Positions 11,901 to 24,470 of a DNA stretch of 64,000 nt are shown here, piece by piece. The number at the start of each line of letters is the position of its first letter. Position 1 is the stretch's first letter. The notes beneath the pieces are model-generated. The model did no database searches, had not been told where the DNA came from, and was given only the letters and a program-made list of their open reading frames with translations. Source of the stretch: Trogon surrucura (taxonomy: Eukaryota; Chordata; Aves; Trogoniformes; Trogonidae); NCBI GenBank assembly GCA_020746105.1, contig CM036627.1:620001-684000 (forward strand), written 5' to 3'. Made by a program: the position numbers and the translations under genes.

Positions 11901-12880
11901 CATTTCATATAGTCTGTCTGTTCCTGCATTGTATCTCCCAAAAGACAGCTGCAAGTATACAGAGCTGGATGTATTCACTTGAATGGTGTATTTTTCAGCC
12001 ATGTATTTCTTCAGAAATGATATATTTTGTATTATTGTGAAGCACATCCTGCATAGCAACACTGTACGTTATTGATTCAATTGAGTCGTGCAAGACTGAA
12101 ATTCCAAACCGTGCTTTTTGCATTGATCCTTAAATCGTATCATTAAAATAAAACTCAAAGATGTTTTAAATACTGATCCTAATAATTTTACTGCTTGTGA
12201 AGTTACATTGCAGCACTGATGACTCCTGAGGAAAAAAATAAAAATCTTCCCAAAACACGATTGTGTCCGAACCAGTTGAAAGCTACAGAAACCAATCACA
12301 GTCAAATTGCATGTTCCCAATCAAGCTCCGTAAAAAACACTCTAGCACGAAGAGACGCCCGGTTATTTACTGTGCGAAGTTACTGAATGCTTAACTATGC
12401 AGATGAAATTCTCGTCATTCTTTAGTACGAGGCAGCAAAATAAATAACAGCTCACAGTTCCCAAGGTAGACTTGTTAATCGGTCCAATATTCTTCTAATT
12501 CTCCTCGTAGCTAACTGAATTGGAGCATGTAACTGGATAAAATGTGTCTTTAGATACCATGTACTTATTCCGATTACTATTTGGTTGATTGATGACTTTC
12601 TGATTTTTTGAAACAATGCCAGCACAGTGGCCTCTTGGTAGCTGAACACATGACTGCTGTTTGTTGTGCTTTGGGGGGACTGCAATGCGAGGTCTGGCTC
12701 AGTCATTTTTAAAATCAATACTTGCTCTCTGAGCACGGGATAATTTAGAGAACATAATTCAGAATTCTACCTTTCAGCATGTATCCTCCATCAAAGGGGG
12801 ATTTTTGTCCAGAGTCAGCACAAAGGCTACATGACCCAAGAACGCACAGATAAGGTTAAAAAAGAGAGGGAAAATACACA

Positions 12881-12897
12881 TTTTTTTTTTTTTTTTT
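12881..12897. repeat. Poly-T tract, 17 bases
   Basis: An uninterrupted run of T with unique flanks and no recognisable retrotransposon body. Confidence 0.95.
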
Positions 12898-13220
12898 CCA
12901 AACCAAAGCATCACCAGCCACGTGTGCAGATAATTGTGTCTTTTATGTATGTGCACATACAGCACATGCCTACCTCCATGAATACCAACTGGAACTGGAT
13001 GCTTTGAGTAAACTCCAGGTTTTGCTTACTCTCATATTTAATCCCCCCTGTTCTGACTACTTCTGCATTACCTCACAGTTTTTCAAGAAAGGGCTTCGCT
13101 GCAAGAGTGAAACGGATGAAGACAGGACCTGAAAAGCCTCTGATCGGCTGGTGTTCAGCCTTCTGAATGCTGGAGTTTTGGAAAAGCTGAAGAATTTCCT
13201 ACACAGGTATTAGTAAGGTT

Positions 13221-13607
13221 CCGCTCTCGGCAGCAGAGATTTGAACCGAATTTGCTGCGTTACGCCAGTGCAGCTCCGCACGTGTAAACAGATGACAGCA
13301 GAGATTCTGATCAGACCCACCACTCTTCGGGTATCGACCGAACACCAGCGTTGTGCTTTTTAATCCTTTTGGATTAATCTTCACGTTTCAACATTCTGGT
13401 TCCATATTATGCCTCCACTTCACCTTTCGTTAATGAAAACCCTCATTTTCCCAGCTTCTTTGGACCTCAGCGGTCTTCTGAATCCTCTCCCTGACACTGA
13501 AATATAAAATCCTTCACAATTCCTCTCCCCGCCGTCTCCACTCCGCTCCTGAGCTGAGCACCCTCAGCGCTTCCTATTTGCGGCGCAGCACTCGAATGCA
13601 TTCCCGC
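13221..13607. promoter_or_regulatory. CpG cluster, possible small CpG island
   Basis: I count 22 CpG dinucleotides in about 390 bases, against long flanking stretches with almost none. The density is even, from ccgctctcgg at 13221 to cccgcacc at about 13610. A minus-strand open frame (13199-13384, 61 codons) overlaps it without a known motif. Retained CpGs usually mean an unmethylated promoter or enhancer, or a recent insertion from a CpG-rich source. No TATA word or clear exon is visible beside it. Confidence 0.4.
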
Positions 13608-13625
13608 ACCCACTTCCTGCCTGAT

Positions 13626-16600
13626 TTCCCTCTCTCCTCCCATATCAAAATTTTTCAGTTTTGACAGAAGCTCTTGAAGTCAATAGAAACTTGTTCATAT
13701 TTTAAATATGTGCATGTAAAGTTTTCTTTATTCGCTTTTAAACTCTGGATGTATTTTAACTTCTCAGTACAGAAAAGCTCAGGCACAATCCTTCTGCCCG
13801 GCTAGAGGACTGGGGGCCCCTCTTCTCATTCCAGTTTTGCTTCTACTTCCTTCAAAAAGGGGAAGCTTCCAGGTGTATCTGAATAAAATTTACAGCTTCT
13901 TTGTATCATGACAGCATCCTGAGAAAGTAAAGAGGGACCTGCCACAAAAAACACAGCACCGCCTATTTTTTAGCCATTTTTCTAATGACAGTAACATGAC
14001 AAGCAGGATGTAAAATTTCTAGAGGTTTGGGGGGAGGGGAAAAAAAAAAAGTAAAGACTGATGCCTCACTTAAAGTCTATTATAAATCTAATTTTCAAAC
14101 ATCTCATCCTGATCCAGATATTTTAAAAGGAAAATATTTGTCCTAATTCTTTGCAACACTCATTTGTGTTCCACTTGAACAGCCATAGATGGCAGCAAAT
14201 TATCTTTAGCAAGCTGAGATTCTGATGCAAATAGAATTAAATATGACACAAATCAGAGGAGAAGAGTGACGACAACAGATAAATAATTGCAACCATCTAA
14301 AGACTAATCAAAAACACTAATTCCTCTTACTTTGCTATATGTTATTCTTAGTCATTTAATGAGCCCTCAGTCAGCTATTCCAGTGTGGACTGAAAAAAAT
14401 AAAAACCACTCGGGATACAGAAGTTTCAAACCCTGCATCCATGCTAAATTTTTTATGAGGATTATCAGTGCTGTTTCATTCCGTACACTTAACTGGATGC
14501 CCATGGCAGCAGCAGCTGCAACACTGGAGCTGTGCAAAGCAGTTTCATTTTTAACTTTTTCCACAGCTTTGTGAAAAGGTCATCCTTTTGGGCTGAAATT
14601 TCTAGTGCTTGTAAATACATTTTACACAGGAGATTCAAACCTTATTCCTTTTTTAGATTTGGAATTAAAAATCTCTCGCTTCTTGTTTTAAGAAAAGCCT
14701 TATTATTCTTTCCCATAGAAGGCAATAATATGAATATCCAGATACTTTATAAAAACTTGTGTTTTCTGAATCATCAGATCCAAGTTTTGTGTTCTAGGGT
14801 AGACATCTTCCCAGGCTCAGTTGATACTATCTGCAACAAAATAGATGCTTAATCTGGAGATTTCTACTCAGCCAAACCTCAAAATGAACGGTGGTGGGAC
14901 AGAGGCACAGAAGGAAAGTACACGACTAAACCCTGAGAAAAGAGTTTAAAGCACCAGTTTCCATATCCCTGAGGCTTCTTTCTCATTCCTGCTGTGCAGC
15001 CTGCGTGCCCTCGGTATCACCTCTCCGGTGGGTTTTGCTCTCTTTCGCCACAGAAGAAAAGGTGAGTATTGTACACAGCTTGGTTTTTGCAAGGTTTGGG
15101 AATTTTTATGAATGCAGAGCGATGAGGAAATTCCATGGCTTTTTTTACAAACGACTGGCAGAATACATATATTTAAAGTCAAGCTGACGGATTCTGCTGC
15201 ACTTCATCTGGCTCGCAGAGATGCAAGAGCAAGAAGGAAGCCTCCCACCTCACTCCTTATCAGCCAGCTCTGGTATGCTGCGATACAAATCCTACATTTA
15301 AATTACAACAGCTTGGAAAAATTACTGAATGCTTTCCTGTGCTCATTACACACTTTGATGAAACAAGCAAACGAGCCGCGAGAAGGAAAAGCAGAGGATC
15401 AGCAAGAAGCTCAAGTTCTTGGCTTGGCACGTGAGGACACTGGGGCAGTTATGGGATGGGAGCGGAGGCAGGCAGGTGTTCTGCGGCTGCCCCGACTGGA
15501 AGGGAAACAGGAGCACGCACTGGAAATTTGTGATAGCGCTTCCTGGTATTTAGCAGAAAGAAGTAGGAAAAAAAACCTGCATGTAAATATACTGTGACTA
15601 GTAAGGTACTTTTTTCTCCAAGTGAAAATAAAACAGAAGCTAGAACAATTATTTCCGAAGCACAAAGCAAGGATAAAAACAAACTGGCATGAAAGATTTT
15701 ATAAGTAGTATTTGATTAAAATTTTATTTTATGGTATACTATTTCAGATGTCTAAAAGCGATAGTGGCTTTTTTCACTTCACTTGCCCTAGATTTTTTGT
15801 TCTTGTCCTTTATCTACAGGTACAAATATAGATACCTGCACAGCCAACTTCCTAGGAAAGGAAAAAATACTTAGGCATGCACCTGCAGCGCAATTTTCTG
15901 CCCTCAAGCTGCAAGTACAAATTTTATGATGGAAAGATGGGGAGATTGCAGGTTTCTGACAAGATTTTATTTACAATATATATGATTATGCACATATCAC
16001 TCTGAGTTGGAAATGATCTCATTTGTGAGAAATAACAGCTCTGGCTTCACTGAATGTAAAACAAAGGGTTTGTCATGGTGGCTTCACTGAAAGGCATCTT
16101 TAGGAAAGGCAGCATCTTTAATGATAGGGTTGCTGCAAATTCTGAAACATTTAAAGCCATTTAAAAAACCTCGACAATTACAATATCCATACCAAATTTT
16201 TAAGCCTTATATAACTACTTTTGTGCTGTTTATGTTGGCAAAGCTATAACTGTGAGAACAAAGAATGTAAAATCTTGTACCTTTTCATCCGCCCTCACAT
16301 TGTTCATTTTCTCCATTTTTAACCCATTTCACTTACTGTCTCTGGCATGGGCAGCTGGACAGTTCATTCAGCTTGTTCAACAAGCTTGGAACCAAACTTC
16401 CCTTTGCCAAACTGTCTCTAGCTCCTTCCCTTTGAAATCTTTCCTTTTGCAGATTTACCCCACCAAATTTTAGATGCCTGAGTGCCAACTTCAGAACGCC
16501 AGGTGTCCTAAGCTGTGTCTGGAATCGGGTCTCAGTTACCCCGGATCCAGCCCCCTGTGATGGCAGCTGAGGAGCTATTGAAACGCCGTACGCCTGCAGA

Positions 16601-18170
16601 TTCAAACGGAGACTGCGTTTGGGGTTTGCTTTTGGTGTTTTTTCCTCCTTTTTTCTAAGGTTAGAGAAATTATCATCTCATGAAACTGTGTTTCTGTGTT
16701 ACACAACTACTCTGAAACTTCAAGGGCAACATCTGCTTGTGCTATTACCCTTTCCCCCCACTGTCTGTGTGTGTGGCACAGAGCTGTTCTCACCCTCCAT
16801 CTGGTTGTATCCATCCAGAAGGACCTGGGAGCAAAGGGTGTGCTGGGACTTTCTTGACAGTAGGGCTAATCTTTTCCAAAACAGCCACCACTAATAGATA
16901 CATCAGTCTCATCTGTATCTTGAAATAATACTAGCCCAAGTACCGTCAGGTTCCTTAGAATTAGGGACAGGACATTCATGTGTTTGCCCTTAGAGTATAC
17001 TTATAAATCCAGTTCTTGCAGATACAGAAAAGATCTTGTAGTTGTCCAGTGCCCTGCAGCACATGAAATAAGTAGCAGTGATATAGCCCGGCACTAATGC
17101 AGTCAGCTTGGGATTTTCTGCAGTATCGTAGGAACAACAAAACCCCAATTAAACATAAAATACCATACCAAAATTTAGTTTTGGTCTGGGTCCCTAATCA
17201 GAGATGTTTTGGCAGAATTAACGTCCCTAGAATGTCCAGGACAGTATTTTGCAGATCGCTCGATGAGTGTTCATGACATTGAAGCTGGATACAAGTCATT
17301 ACTCTCTCTGCTGTGAGAATAGGAGGAGGTAGTATAAGTCTTAAGAAAGAAAAGAGCAGACTCTTAATGTGTAAATGGATATTATTCCAAGAGTGTCTTT
17401 GGACTTGCTGTGCTCCAGATTTTGGGTCTGGAACAGAGACAGTCCTCAGGAGAGTATTGGTATCTGCACATTCATGAAATTGGAGAATCTAGACCTAGCT
17501 TTTAAAAGAGCCAGTGATAATATGGCCCTGACATCCTTGAATTTATTTTCAAAGTCAAGAAATAGAAGGGAATTCACATTTTATGTGATCTTCTTTCAGT
17601 GCAGTGGGCTCAGCTGAACCAATCTCTGGACCAAAACATTTCTGAGCTTTGATTTTTATAGATCTGGTTTTGAATCTCATCTCTTAAGAACCGATTCACA
17701 GTCTAAGTACATAAGCTATTTATGAAAGGAATGCATACATTTTGAAGTAATTTTTCAGCTTTTCCTAGTCAGACAAAATATTGTTGAATAACACTGGTTT
17801 CCCTTGCCAGATCTTCTGACAGAATTCCTTCAGGAAAATAAAATCTGTGGGAAGTGTAATACTTTATATAAAATATAACAAATCACATCTCCTTTAAAAA
17901 TTGATCTCTGTAGCCCTCTATATTTCATTAGAACCATTTTCCTTTAAGTAGTTTCATAATTCTCTGTTAATGAGCAAGTGAAGAGTGTTTCGGACTAAAT
18001 AGCATGTGATGTCTAAACCACCAATCACTTCCCTCGACCTCCTATCTCTCAAACCACCTGCTAATCATAACAATTGCTAATTTGAGACCTTTTAGCCATT
18101 TCTGGTGTCAGTGACAACGCCACGTAGCTTGCGAGGGCCATTTGGCCACTCTCCCACCAACCTCCACGAC
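13626..18170. other. Noncoding stretch with one candidate cryptic exon
   Basis: No recognised gene. An open frame of 161 codons (15112-15597 plus, true ATG) has no domain, signal peptide or familiar motif. Just upstream, 15000-15061 is bounded by good splice sites (see separate entry). The rest is unique AT-rich DNA with short A-runs (near 14041). Confidence 0.45.
15000..15061 (+). other. Candidate 62-bp exon between strong splice sites
   Basis: A pyrimidine-rich tract ending tcattcctgctgtgcag precedes 15000. The segment ends AAAAG followed by GTGAGT, a near-consensus donor. All three plus-strand frames are open across the 62 bases, so coding potential cannot be decided. With no neighbouring exon recognised, it could be a lncRNA exon, a cryptic exon or chance. 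Confidence 0.2.
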
Positions 18171-18174
18171 TGTC

Positions 18175-18190
18175 GCTGCTGCTGCTGCTG
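18175..18190. repeat. Trinucleotide repeat (GCT)n, about five units
   Basis: Short uninterrupted gct repeat lying 140 bases before the CA microsatellite. Confidence 0.9.
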
Positions 18191-18331
18191 CCCATTTTGG
18201 GCTCTATTGTTCTCTCGCCTCTGCTGACCACAAGCAATTCCTTCTCCCCCAATCTCGGGGGAATCTCTGCCTTCACAATGGGGGCAGGGCCGTTCTCTTT
18301 GTGCGCAAGATAATCTTTTATAGAATTGTTC

Positions 18332-18365
18332 TCACACACACGCAGACACACACACACACACACAC
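18332..18365. repeat. (CA)n microsatellite, interrupted
   Basis: A CA dinucleotide tract broken by one cgcag segment, with the longest pure part at about 18346-18365. It is the longest dinucleotide repeat in the window and probably length-polymorphic. Confidence 0.95.
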
Positions 18366-19259
18366 GCTATCCTGCTCACGCTCTTTCTGCTTCTGAATGG
18401 CTGACAGCCAGCACTGGGAAGGTTTAAAAAGCAGATAGAAAGTGGTAACTATCTCTGGTTACTCATCTCCTCATTGATATGCACTTAAAAATATGTATCG
18501 ATACGGCTAAATGCAGAAACAAGTGTTTTAAGTAATCATTGTTATTTTCACACTCTCCCTAAGACTAAATCCAGCAGTGCTTTGAATATCCCTTGCAGCC
18601 ACAATCTGGTAACAGATAAACAGTTCACTGGATTTGGTTTTTATAAATACCTACATGTAAAAACCATACAGAGATGGAGCAAGTGCTTCCCACAGTATTT
18701 CAAAAGAGAATGGAAAAATCTAAGGTGATCTGTTAAAGGAAGCAGAACTGACAGCCCCTGTGCTCAGCATGGTATCTTCCTGCCTTATGGATGCTCCTCT
18801 TCCCCAGCTCACTCTGAACAGAAAATAAAATTTACTTGATTTCCCTGTCTGAATTGCTGAAATATGACTTTGTATTAGGCTTTGCCTTTCAGTCCTCTGC
18901 TCTGAAGGATTTAAAACTAGTCATTACATTACAAAGCAGGTTCTAGGAGAAAGAAAAAAAATAAAAAAGGTAGGGTGTACTGACCAACTGCTTTAACTAG
19001 GGTAGAAAAACTTGTAAACATTATTGTACCTTACACTACAATGAATAAAGACACAAAAAGAAAGCATCCCCATTGCCTAAGACACTGGGGACAATTTCAG
19101 ATATTTCTTTCAACTTTTAAAATTGCTTTTCTGATTTATTTCCAATCCTTTGCCTGAGCACAGTATAGAATTATCTGCGAAACCTGCACCATGCATGCAT
19201 TTCTTGAAAATATTCACACTTGACTCTACTAAAAGAACGAAGAAAGCACTCAGAAAAAT
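18366..19259. other. Noncoding stretch
   Basis: Unique AT-rich DNA with short A-runs near 18950-18970. I see no gene, repeat family or signal in it. Confidence 0.5.
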
Positions 19260-19889
19260 CAGCTCTGTCATTATGCTTCGTCCTGCTGAAAGCTCTGCTC
19301 CTCGGAGCGCAGCCCGCGTAGATGGCTCCCTCTAGGCTTTGATACCCAGCACAGCAGGAGGAGACGCCGGCGGATCAATAATCTGACCCTACATCTGCCC
19401 ATGTCCAAATCACAAAGCAACAACCAACCCCCAAGAAGATCCATCCAGCTAAAGGGAAACTGCTGCTTCTTTGCAGGAATGGCAAAGCCACGCCAAGACC
19501 ACGGGCTCATCGCTGCAGGAAACAGGGACGCCGCAAAGATTTTGGAACATCTTCTGACAAACGTGCTAAACACGCAGGACATGAAAAACAAATCTAACGT
19601 GTCTGTCTGTCCCTCAGGACTGAGTCTACTTGCCCTGGTGGGCACTGGATTCATGCTCCGCAGCCAGGGCTGTAGTCACTTAGTGCTTTGTTGTACCGCT
19701 GCCTTTCATTACTCTTTGCCTTCGCCAGGTGGTGAGGGCCACGCTCTGAAAAGCTCCCTGGGGTCCATGTTGTCTAATAAGTATGGACGTTGCCTGAGGC
19801 AGCTGGATAGGTCCCTGTATCTAAGGCCCAACAAACTCATCTTTATAATGATTGGCAGATTTGGGGTTGAAGCATGGCTTCCAACATGA
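19260..19889 (+). other. CpG-enriched segment with a 162-codon orphan open frame
   Basis: About 16 CpGs lie in 19260-19620. An open frame from ATG at 19401 to 19889 encodes 162 residues with no recognisable domain, and a minus-strand frame of 127 codons (19271-19654) overlaps it. Frames open on both strands reflect higher GC and few stop words more than coding. The ATG context is not a strong Kozak site. I do not call it a gene. It may be an unrecognised exon or a GC-rich regulatory islet. Confidence 0.2.
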
Positions 19890-22619
19890 CATTGTAATTC
19901 ATTCCACAGTGCTCTTTAACATGTAAATTACCTGAGATATTAGGGAGTATTTTACTTTCAACACTCGCGTGCTTGTACTTCGTTTTATTTTACAGGCGTG
20001 TCAGCCGACTTCTGTGCCAAGGTTTTACAGGTGCAGGACAAACGTGGGGGAAGCCCTAGGTAGCATGTCTCCTTATGTGTTTTCTCTGCAAAACACAGTG
20101 TGGTAAAGAACGTCAACAGTTTCAGTAAAGCTGAACAAAATGTTACAGATGTCACATGAATGTCCGACCTCAAACCTGGTATTTAATCAGTGGTTCAAAA
20201 GTAACAATTTTGCAGTGGTTTCTGCAGAGGAACAAGATGCAAGGACCTCACAGCCACACAAAAAAATATGCTTTCCAGCACAGCATCAATCTATTTGTGC
20301 ACCTTTGTATGGCTTCCTCTGCTGATCTCTGTTCTGGTAAAGAGCTGTAGATATCACTGTGTGCAGAAACATAACTGTGCACACAGAGCAGGACCAGTTC
20401 TGCTACCCCTTGCTCACTGCCACAACTTTCACGCTGAACTAAACAATAAAGCAGAATTAAGACTACCAGGCATTAGCTGATGTAGAGTAAGTGAGAGACA
20501 GGATTAATTGAATGCTGTGAAGACTGGCAAGAAATTCTGTATGGCTACTTGGATTCTATTAGAGCGCGGTAGACTTTACACAAATGATTGTCCTAAAACC
20601 CCTTCAAGCTTTGTCATGGCTAAGTTTCAAAGCTTGTCATTTAAACAGAGCATCTAGTTTTAAAAACAAGCTTTAAATGGTGTTTGCAATAATGAGTTCA
20701 AAGGATTCTGCTCTGACCATAGCAGCCTAATTTTGCCAAGTACGTGTGCATAGATGGGAGCAGAAGGAGTTGCATCACGGGCCAGGCAGGCTCCTGACCT
20801 CTCTGCCTGGTTGAGAGCTCCTGGGCCCCAGCGCATCGGCCCGTAGCATGGGTATCTGCTGAATAGGTGAAAAAAGCCCTGCCTTGCCAATAATTATTAC
20901 AAAATAGTTGATATTTATAATCTGAAGCCACAGATAGATTTTTCAAGATATCCAATATTAGCCAGACTGGCAACCATTTAATTCAACGCTGACCGCTTTG
21001 AAAAAAAAATGATCTTGAGAGTGTTGACTGTCCTTGAGTTTCTCTGATGCCGACAGAATCTGGAAGGATTTAGATTCATGCAAGGGCTGGCTACTAAACT
21101 GAAGGGTTCAACTCACAAGACAAAATAAAATAACTGGGCCCTTTTTCAGGCATTTCCAGAAATCTGCATCACTACAAACATGTTTTTGACCATCCTCATG
21201 ATGGTATAGTTTCACTGTCAATTTACACAAAAGCCTTTATTTCAGACTTCAGCAGGAGTTTTTGCCTGGATATTACTGAGTCAGCTCCAATTTTTTTTCC
21301 CTTCTCGAGTGTGCCACTAGCCCCAGATTCACTTTCACCGCTTGTAGTTCCTTGTGGAAGTTTGCCATTTGTAATGGGAGCCAAAATGAATGTGAACTGT
21401 ATGCAGACTTTGTTACAAAACCTTTTCATAGTCCTAGCTGAAAACAACACAGGGTAAAATACCAATCTCTCCCGCCCAATGAAGCAATTAATATCTTTAT
21501 GCTCTATAGTGAAAAGATGCTTTTGGAATTGCCTCTGTCACAAACTGTCCTTTGTAACAGTCGCAGCACCAGGCAGCTTCAGGAGCTCTAAGAATAACAA
21601 TGCTCCTGAAGGTTCCGTTTTAATTTGGATACAGCAAATCTTGAATCTTCCACAAGTTCCAAGTATCTCATGCATTTCACTGTGATGTGTTAATACAGGA
21701 CAAAAAAAGTAAGCAAAAGCTTACCTTGAAACCCAGACACTGTTTGCATGTATCTGACACCAATAGATTCTTGATTTTGTCAATACGAAATACTGGACCT
21801 AGTTAATTTCTTTTTTTATACATGTTACACCTAAACTGATTACACCAGCAATTAATTTGGCCGTGGTTTAAAAATAACACACAGTATCTCTTACTGCACT
21901 TTGCTCCATATCAAGGTAAAGTAGCTTTCCATAATCACACTTAGGTAAGTACAGAAGATATCTCTCTTGCCAATTTTGAGTGGAAAACCGGCTTAAAGGC
22001 TGTTTACAAGACGACAAGACAGTTGGTAGAGAAGCCCATTTCCTCTTCATCCCTGACCCTTCAAGAAAAGTCCAACTTTGCAAGACACGTTCCCCACACC
22101 GGCTTTGACCACGCCAGGCACTGCAGATGTTTCGTGGTCACAGGAATGATTCCAAGCATCACCCCGTCAGGAGGGCAAGGGGGCATTTTCCCCTGCCCCC
22201 GTTTGAAATTCCTTTTTGTGTGTGTTTTCTTGCATAGAAAACAAATTATTTTTTAGTTACCCAAGGCAAAGATTTTCATTTTAACAAGACATATTCTATA
22301 TTGCTGTGAGGCCCAGGAAGACACTGGTGCTGCAAATGGTTCAATACTTCGTGGCAAGAAGCAGAGAGAGTTAATCAGTGCTGAGCCAATATTTCAATAT
22401 AATGTTTGTGGGCTTGGTGATACTTTTAGCCCCTTTGCCAGCCATATTTATGGTAATTCCTGTGGCTATTTTTGACGAAGGGGGAATATTATCTCCAGTT
22501 ACTCGGTCAAATTCTTATTCTGGCAATGCCATCCTCCCTGCTGAAAGAACTCACAATCCATGCCTATAGAATAAGCATGTTTCTGCTCCTTCTTCAGCAG
22601 CACACGGCAATACCACATT
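19890..22619. other. Noncoding stretch with an inverted repeat
   Basis: No recognisable gene. It includes the inverted repeat at 20605-20636 and a G/C-rich hairpin near 22173-22198 (gggcaagggg against cccctgccc with one bulge). Open frames are at most about 90 codons and motif-free. Confidence 0.5.
20605..20636. repeat. Inverted repeat, perfect 9-bp arms, 14-base loop
   Basis: caagctttg and caaagcttg are exact reverse complements. A further caagctt word follows about 30 bases downstream. Function unknown. Confidence 0.85.
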
Positions 22620-23000
22620 TCACGAAAAGCTGATATACCTTTCTTCTTGCCTAGGCTGGCGAATTCACTTGGTATGTTCTGCCAGTGGGACCCCCTCAGG
22701 TGGGGGTACTGCTGCGTATGGCAGAAGTATCTGGGGGCCCGTGATTCGGGCAGATTCCAAGAAGCGTCCCGCTGGGTCCCCTCTGCCTATTTAAGCTCTG
22801 AACTCCTTGGGAAAGTAATCACTTCTCACGCACCTGGTCAACAACTGCGTGCAATGCCAGCACTCGGAAAACGACAACGTATTCTTCGCAGCTCTTCACC
22901 TTTACCGAGTGCCCACTGCTGAGGCAGGACGTGGGAATTCTCTCCTGTGTTTATATGAGGCCCTTTGTTTCACCAAAGGTAGACCCGAACCGTCATAATT
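22620..23000. promoter_or_regulatory. CpG-enriched segment with TATA-like word
   Basis: I count 17 CpGs in about 370 bases. Within it, TATTTAAG lies at 22788-22795 and is followed by CpG-bearing sequence. The layout (GC-rich flank, TATA-like word) could be a promoter. No open frame downstream is recognisable. An unrecognised interspersed repeat is an alternative. Confidence 0.3.
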
Positions 23001-24239
23001 AAATATACCCCTGATGTTTGATGTTACATTAGAAAGTGGAAACTTCCCCTAGGTGTGTGGTTATTAGGACAAAATGCAAATGCCCTATGGAATTTTAAGA
23101 TAAAACGTTGAGACTGCCATCTTAGACACTGTTGCTATAAGAAGCTGTACTGCATTACAGTAAAACAGACTATGGGTTTGAGCCTCCAACATAACCTTTC
23201 TACCAAATGGTTTTAAACACAAGTGTCTTCAAATCTTGCTTAAAAGTCAGACTATCCCTTCCAAAACAGAAAATCACCTGTCAGTAGAGACCTCCTGTTT
23301 TTCCTTTGTTTTCTCCATTTTCCTTTTATGATACAATACAGGCATACTACACAGAGGATGCTCTACATCCTCTGCCTCCTTCTCTTTTAGTGTTAGAACC
23401 ACTTCTTTTATGTGAGACATCAGCCACCTAAGGCTTTTTTTTTTCAGCACAGAAGTATGTGTGGTTTTCTCTCCCTACTTTGAAGGATGCCAGTGAATGC
23501 TGTGTTCACAGGTATGCAGAGTGCAGAAGTACCTATTTGAGGGAAAAATGCTCTGTAAATCTGTCAGCCATCTAAAAAAAGAAAGCATTTAATTGGAATT
23601 TAACTGCAGAGGCATTTTATGTGTTTTAACTGTTACAAGAAAGAGAAAAACTTTCATTACCAGGTTCTGGGATTCAGCTGTGCATCTTTAACACTAAAAG
23701 GAGACTGCTGCTTCTGCCCACCTAACACTGAAAAATTACTCAATAAAAATTACTTGTCTGGTGCAATTACACCCACATCTTTCAATTAGCATTCTCTCTC
23801 ATAGTTAGGGTGGGCTTTAGGATCCCAGTGAAGAGATTTCTTGGCTGAACAAAGTCATCTTCTTACCAAGTAGCATGGTTAGCTTCAGCCTTTCAATGAG
23901 GACAGGATCCCAAAAGCATTTCATCCTCATTACTGAATCACAAAGCTGCTGGTGAAGTGTGAATGTGGATGCTTCAGTCTTCTGGGAAAGGAGAGCATAA
24001 TATTGAATAAACAGCTGTCTGGGGAGAGGCAAAAGAGACTAACAGAAGCTTCTGGGGCAGAAGAGGGCTAAAGCCAAATTTTTTTATTGGTATCATTTTT
24101 CTTTTAAAAGGGAAAGAGACACTTAGGTGTTTGATTTGTATTTAGCTGACTGAATTATTGTCAGAGAGAAGGAAATGCCTGTAATGCAATCCTGAGTGGT
24201 GAAGTATACAGCACACATACAAATCCACCAGAGTTCTTA
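23001..24239. other. Noncoding stretch
   Basis: Unique AT-leaning DNA. The minus-strand open frame 23817-24032 (71 codons) has no motif. I see nothing else. Confidence 0.5.
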
Positions 24240-24470
24240 ATAACAAGGACAGAGCACTGCCTGTCCGAAGCAGCGAGGAAGGCGAGTTCACAGAGAATGG
24301 TGAGTTCACAGAGGCAAGTTCCCTGGGGAGCCGGGCGAAGGCAGCACCACAGGGCCAGAGCCCAGGGCCCAGTCCCTGGGGCTGCTCCAGGGCAAGGACG
24401 AGGATTTGTCCTCCTCAGTTCCCAGGAGAGTCGCTCACTCTGTCCTGGCAGGGGCTTTTGAAGTGAGGTC
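24240..24470. other. GC-rich islet with short direct and inverted repeats
   Basis: Seven CpGs, an 18-bp-period direct repeat sharing gagttcacagag (24284-24295 and 24302-24313), and an inverted repeat CCCAGGG-cccagt-CCCTGGG at 24361-24380. A 133-codon minus-strand frame (24161-24562) spans it, but its first codon is TTG and no domain is visible, so it is not called as a gene. Confidence 0.4.

Larger units (their letters stand above)
8471..13220. other. Noncoding stretch with poly-T runs
   Basis: No recognisable gene. It holds a 15-bp direct repeat (8496-8525), T-runs at 8918-8936 and 12881-12897, shorter T-runs near 9620, 10180 and 10205, and otherwise unique AT-rich DNA. The longest open frames are about 94 codons (12452-12736 minus), without motif. 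Confidence 0.5.

Noticed and set aside
15112-15597. Protein gene of 161 codons
   Set aside because: No domain, no recognised partner exons and low-complexity basic stretches. Frames of this length are expected occasionally in 64 kb.
17320-17340. let-7-like microRNA word (gaggtagta)
   Set aside because: The seed-like word occurs without the rest of the mature sequence or a foldback partner.
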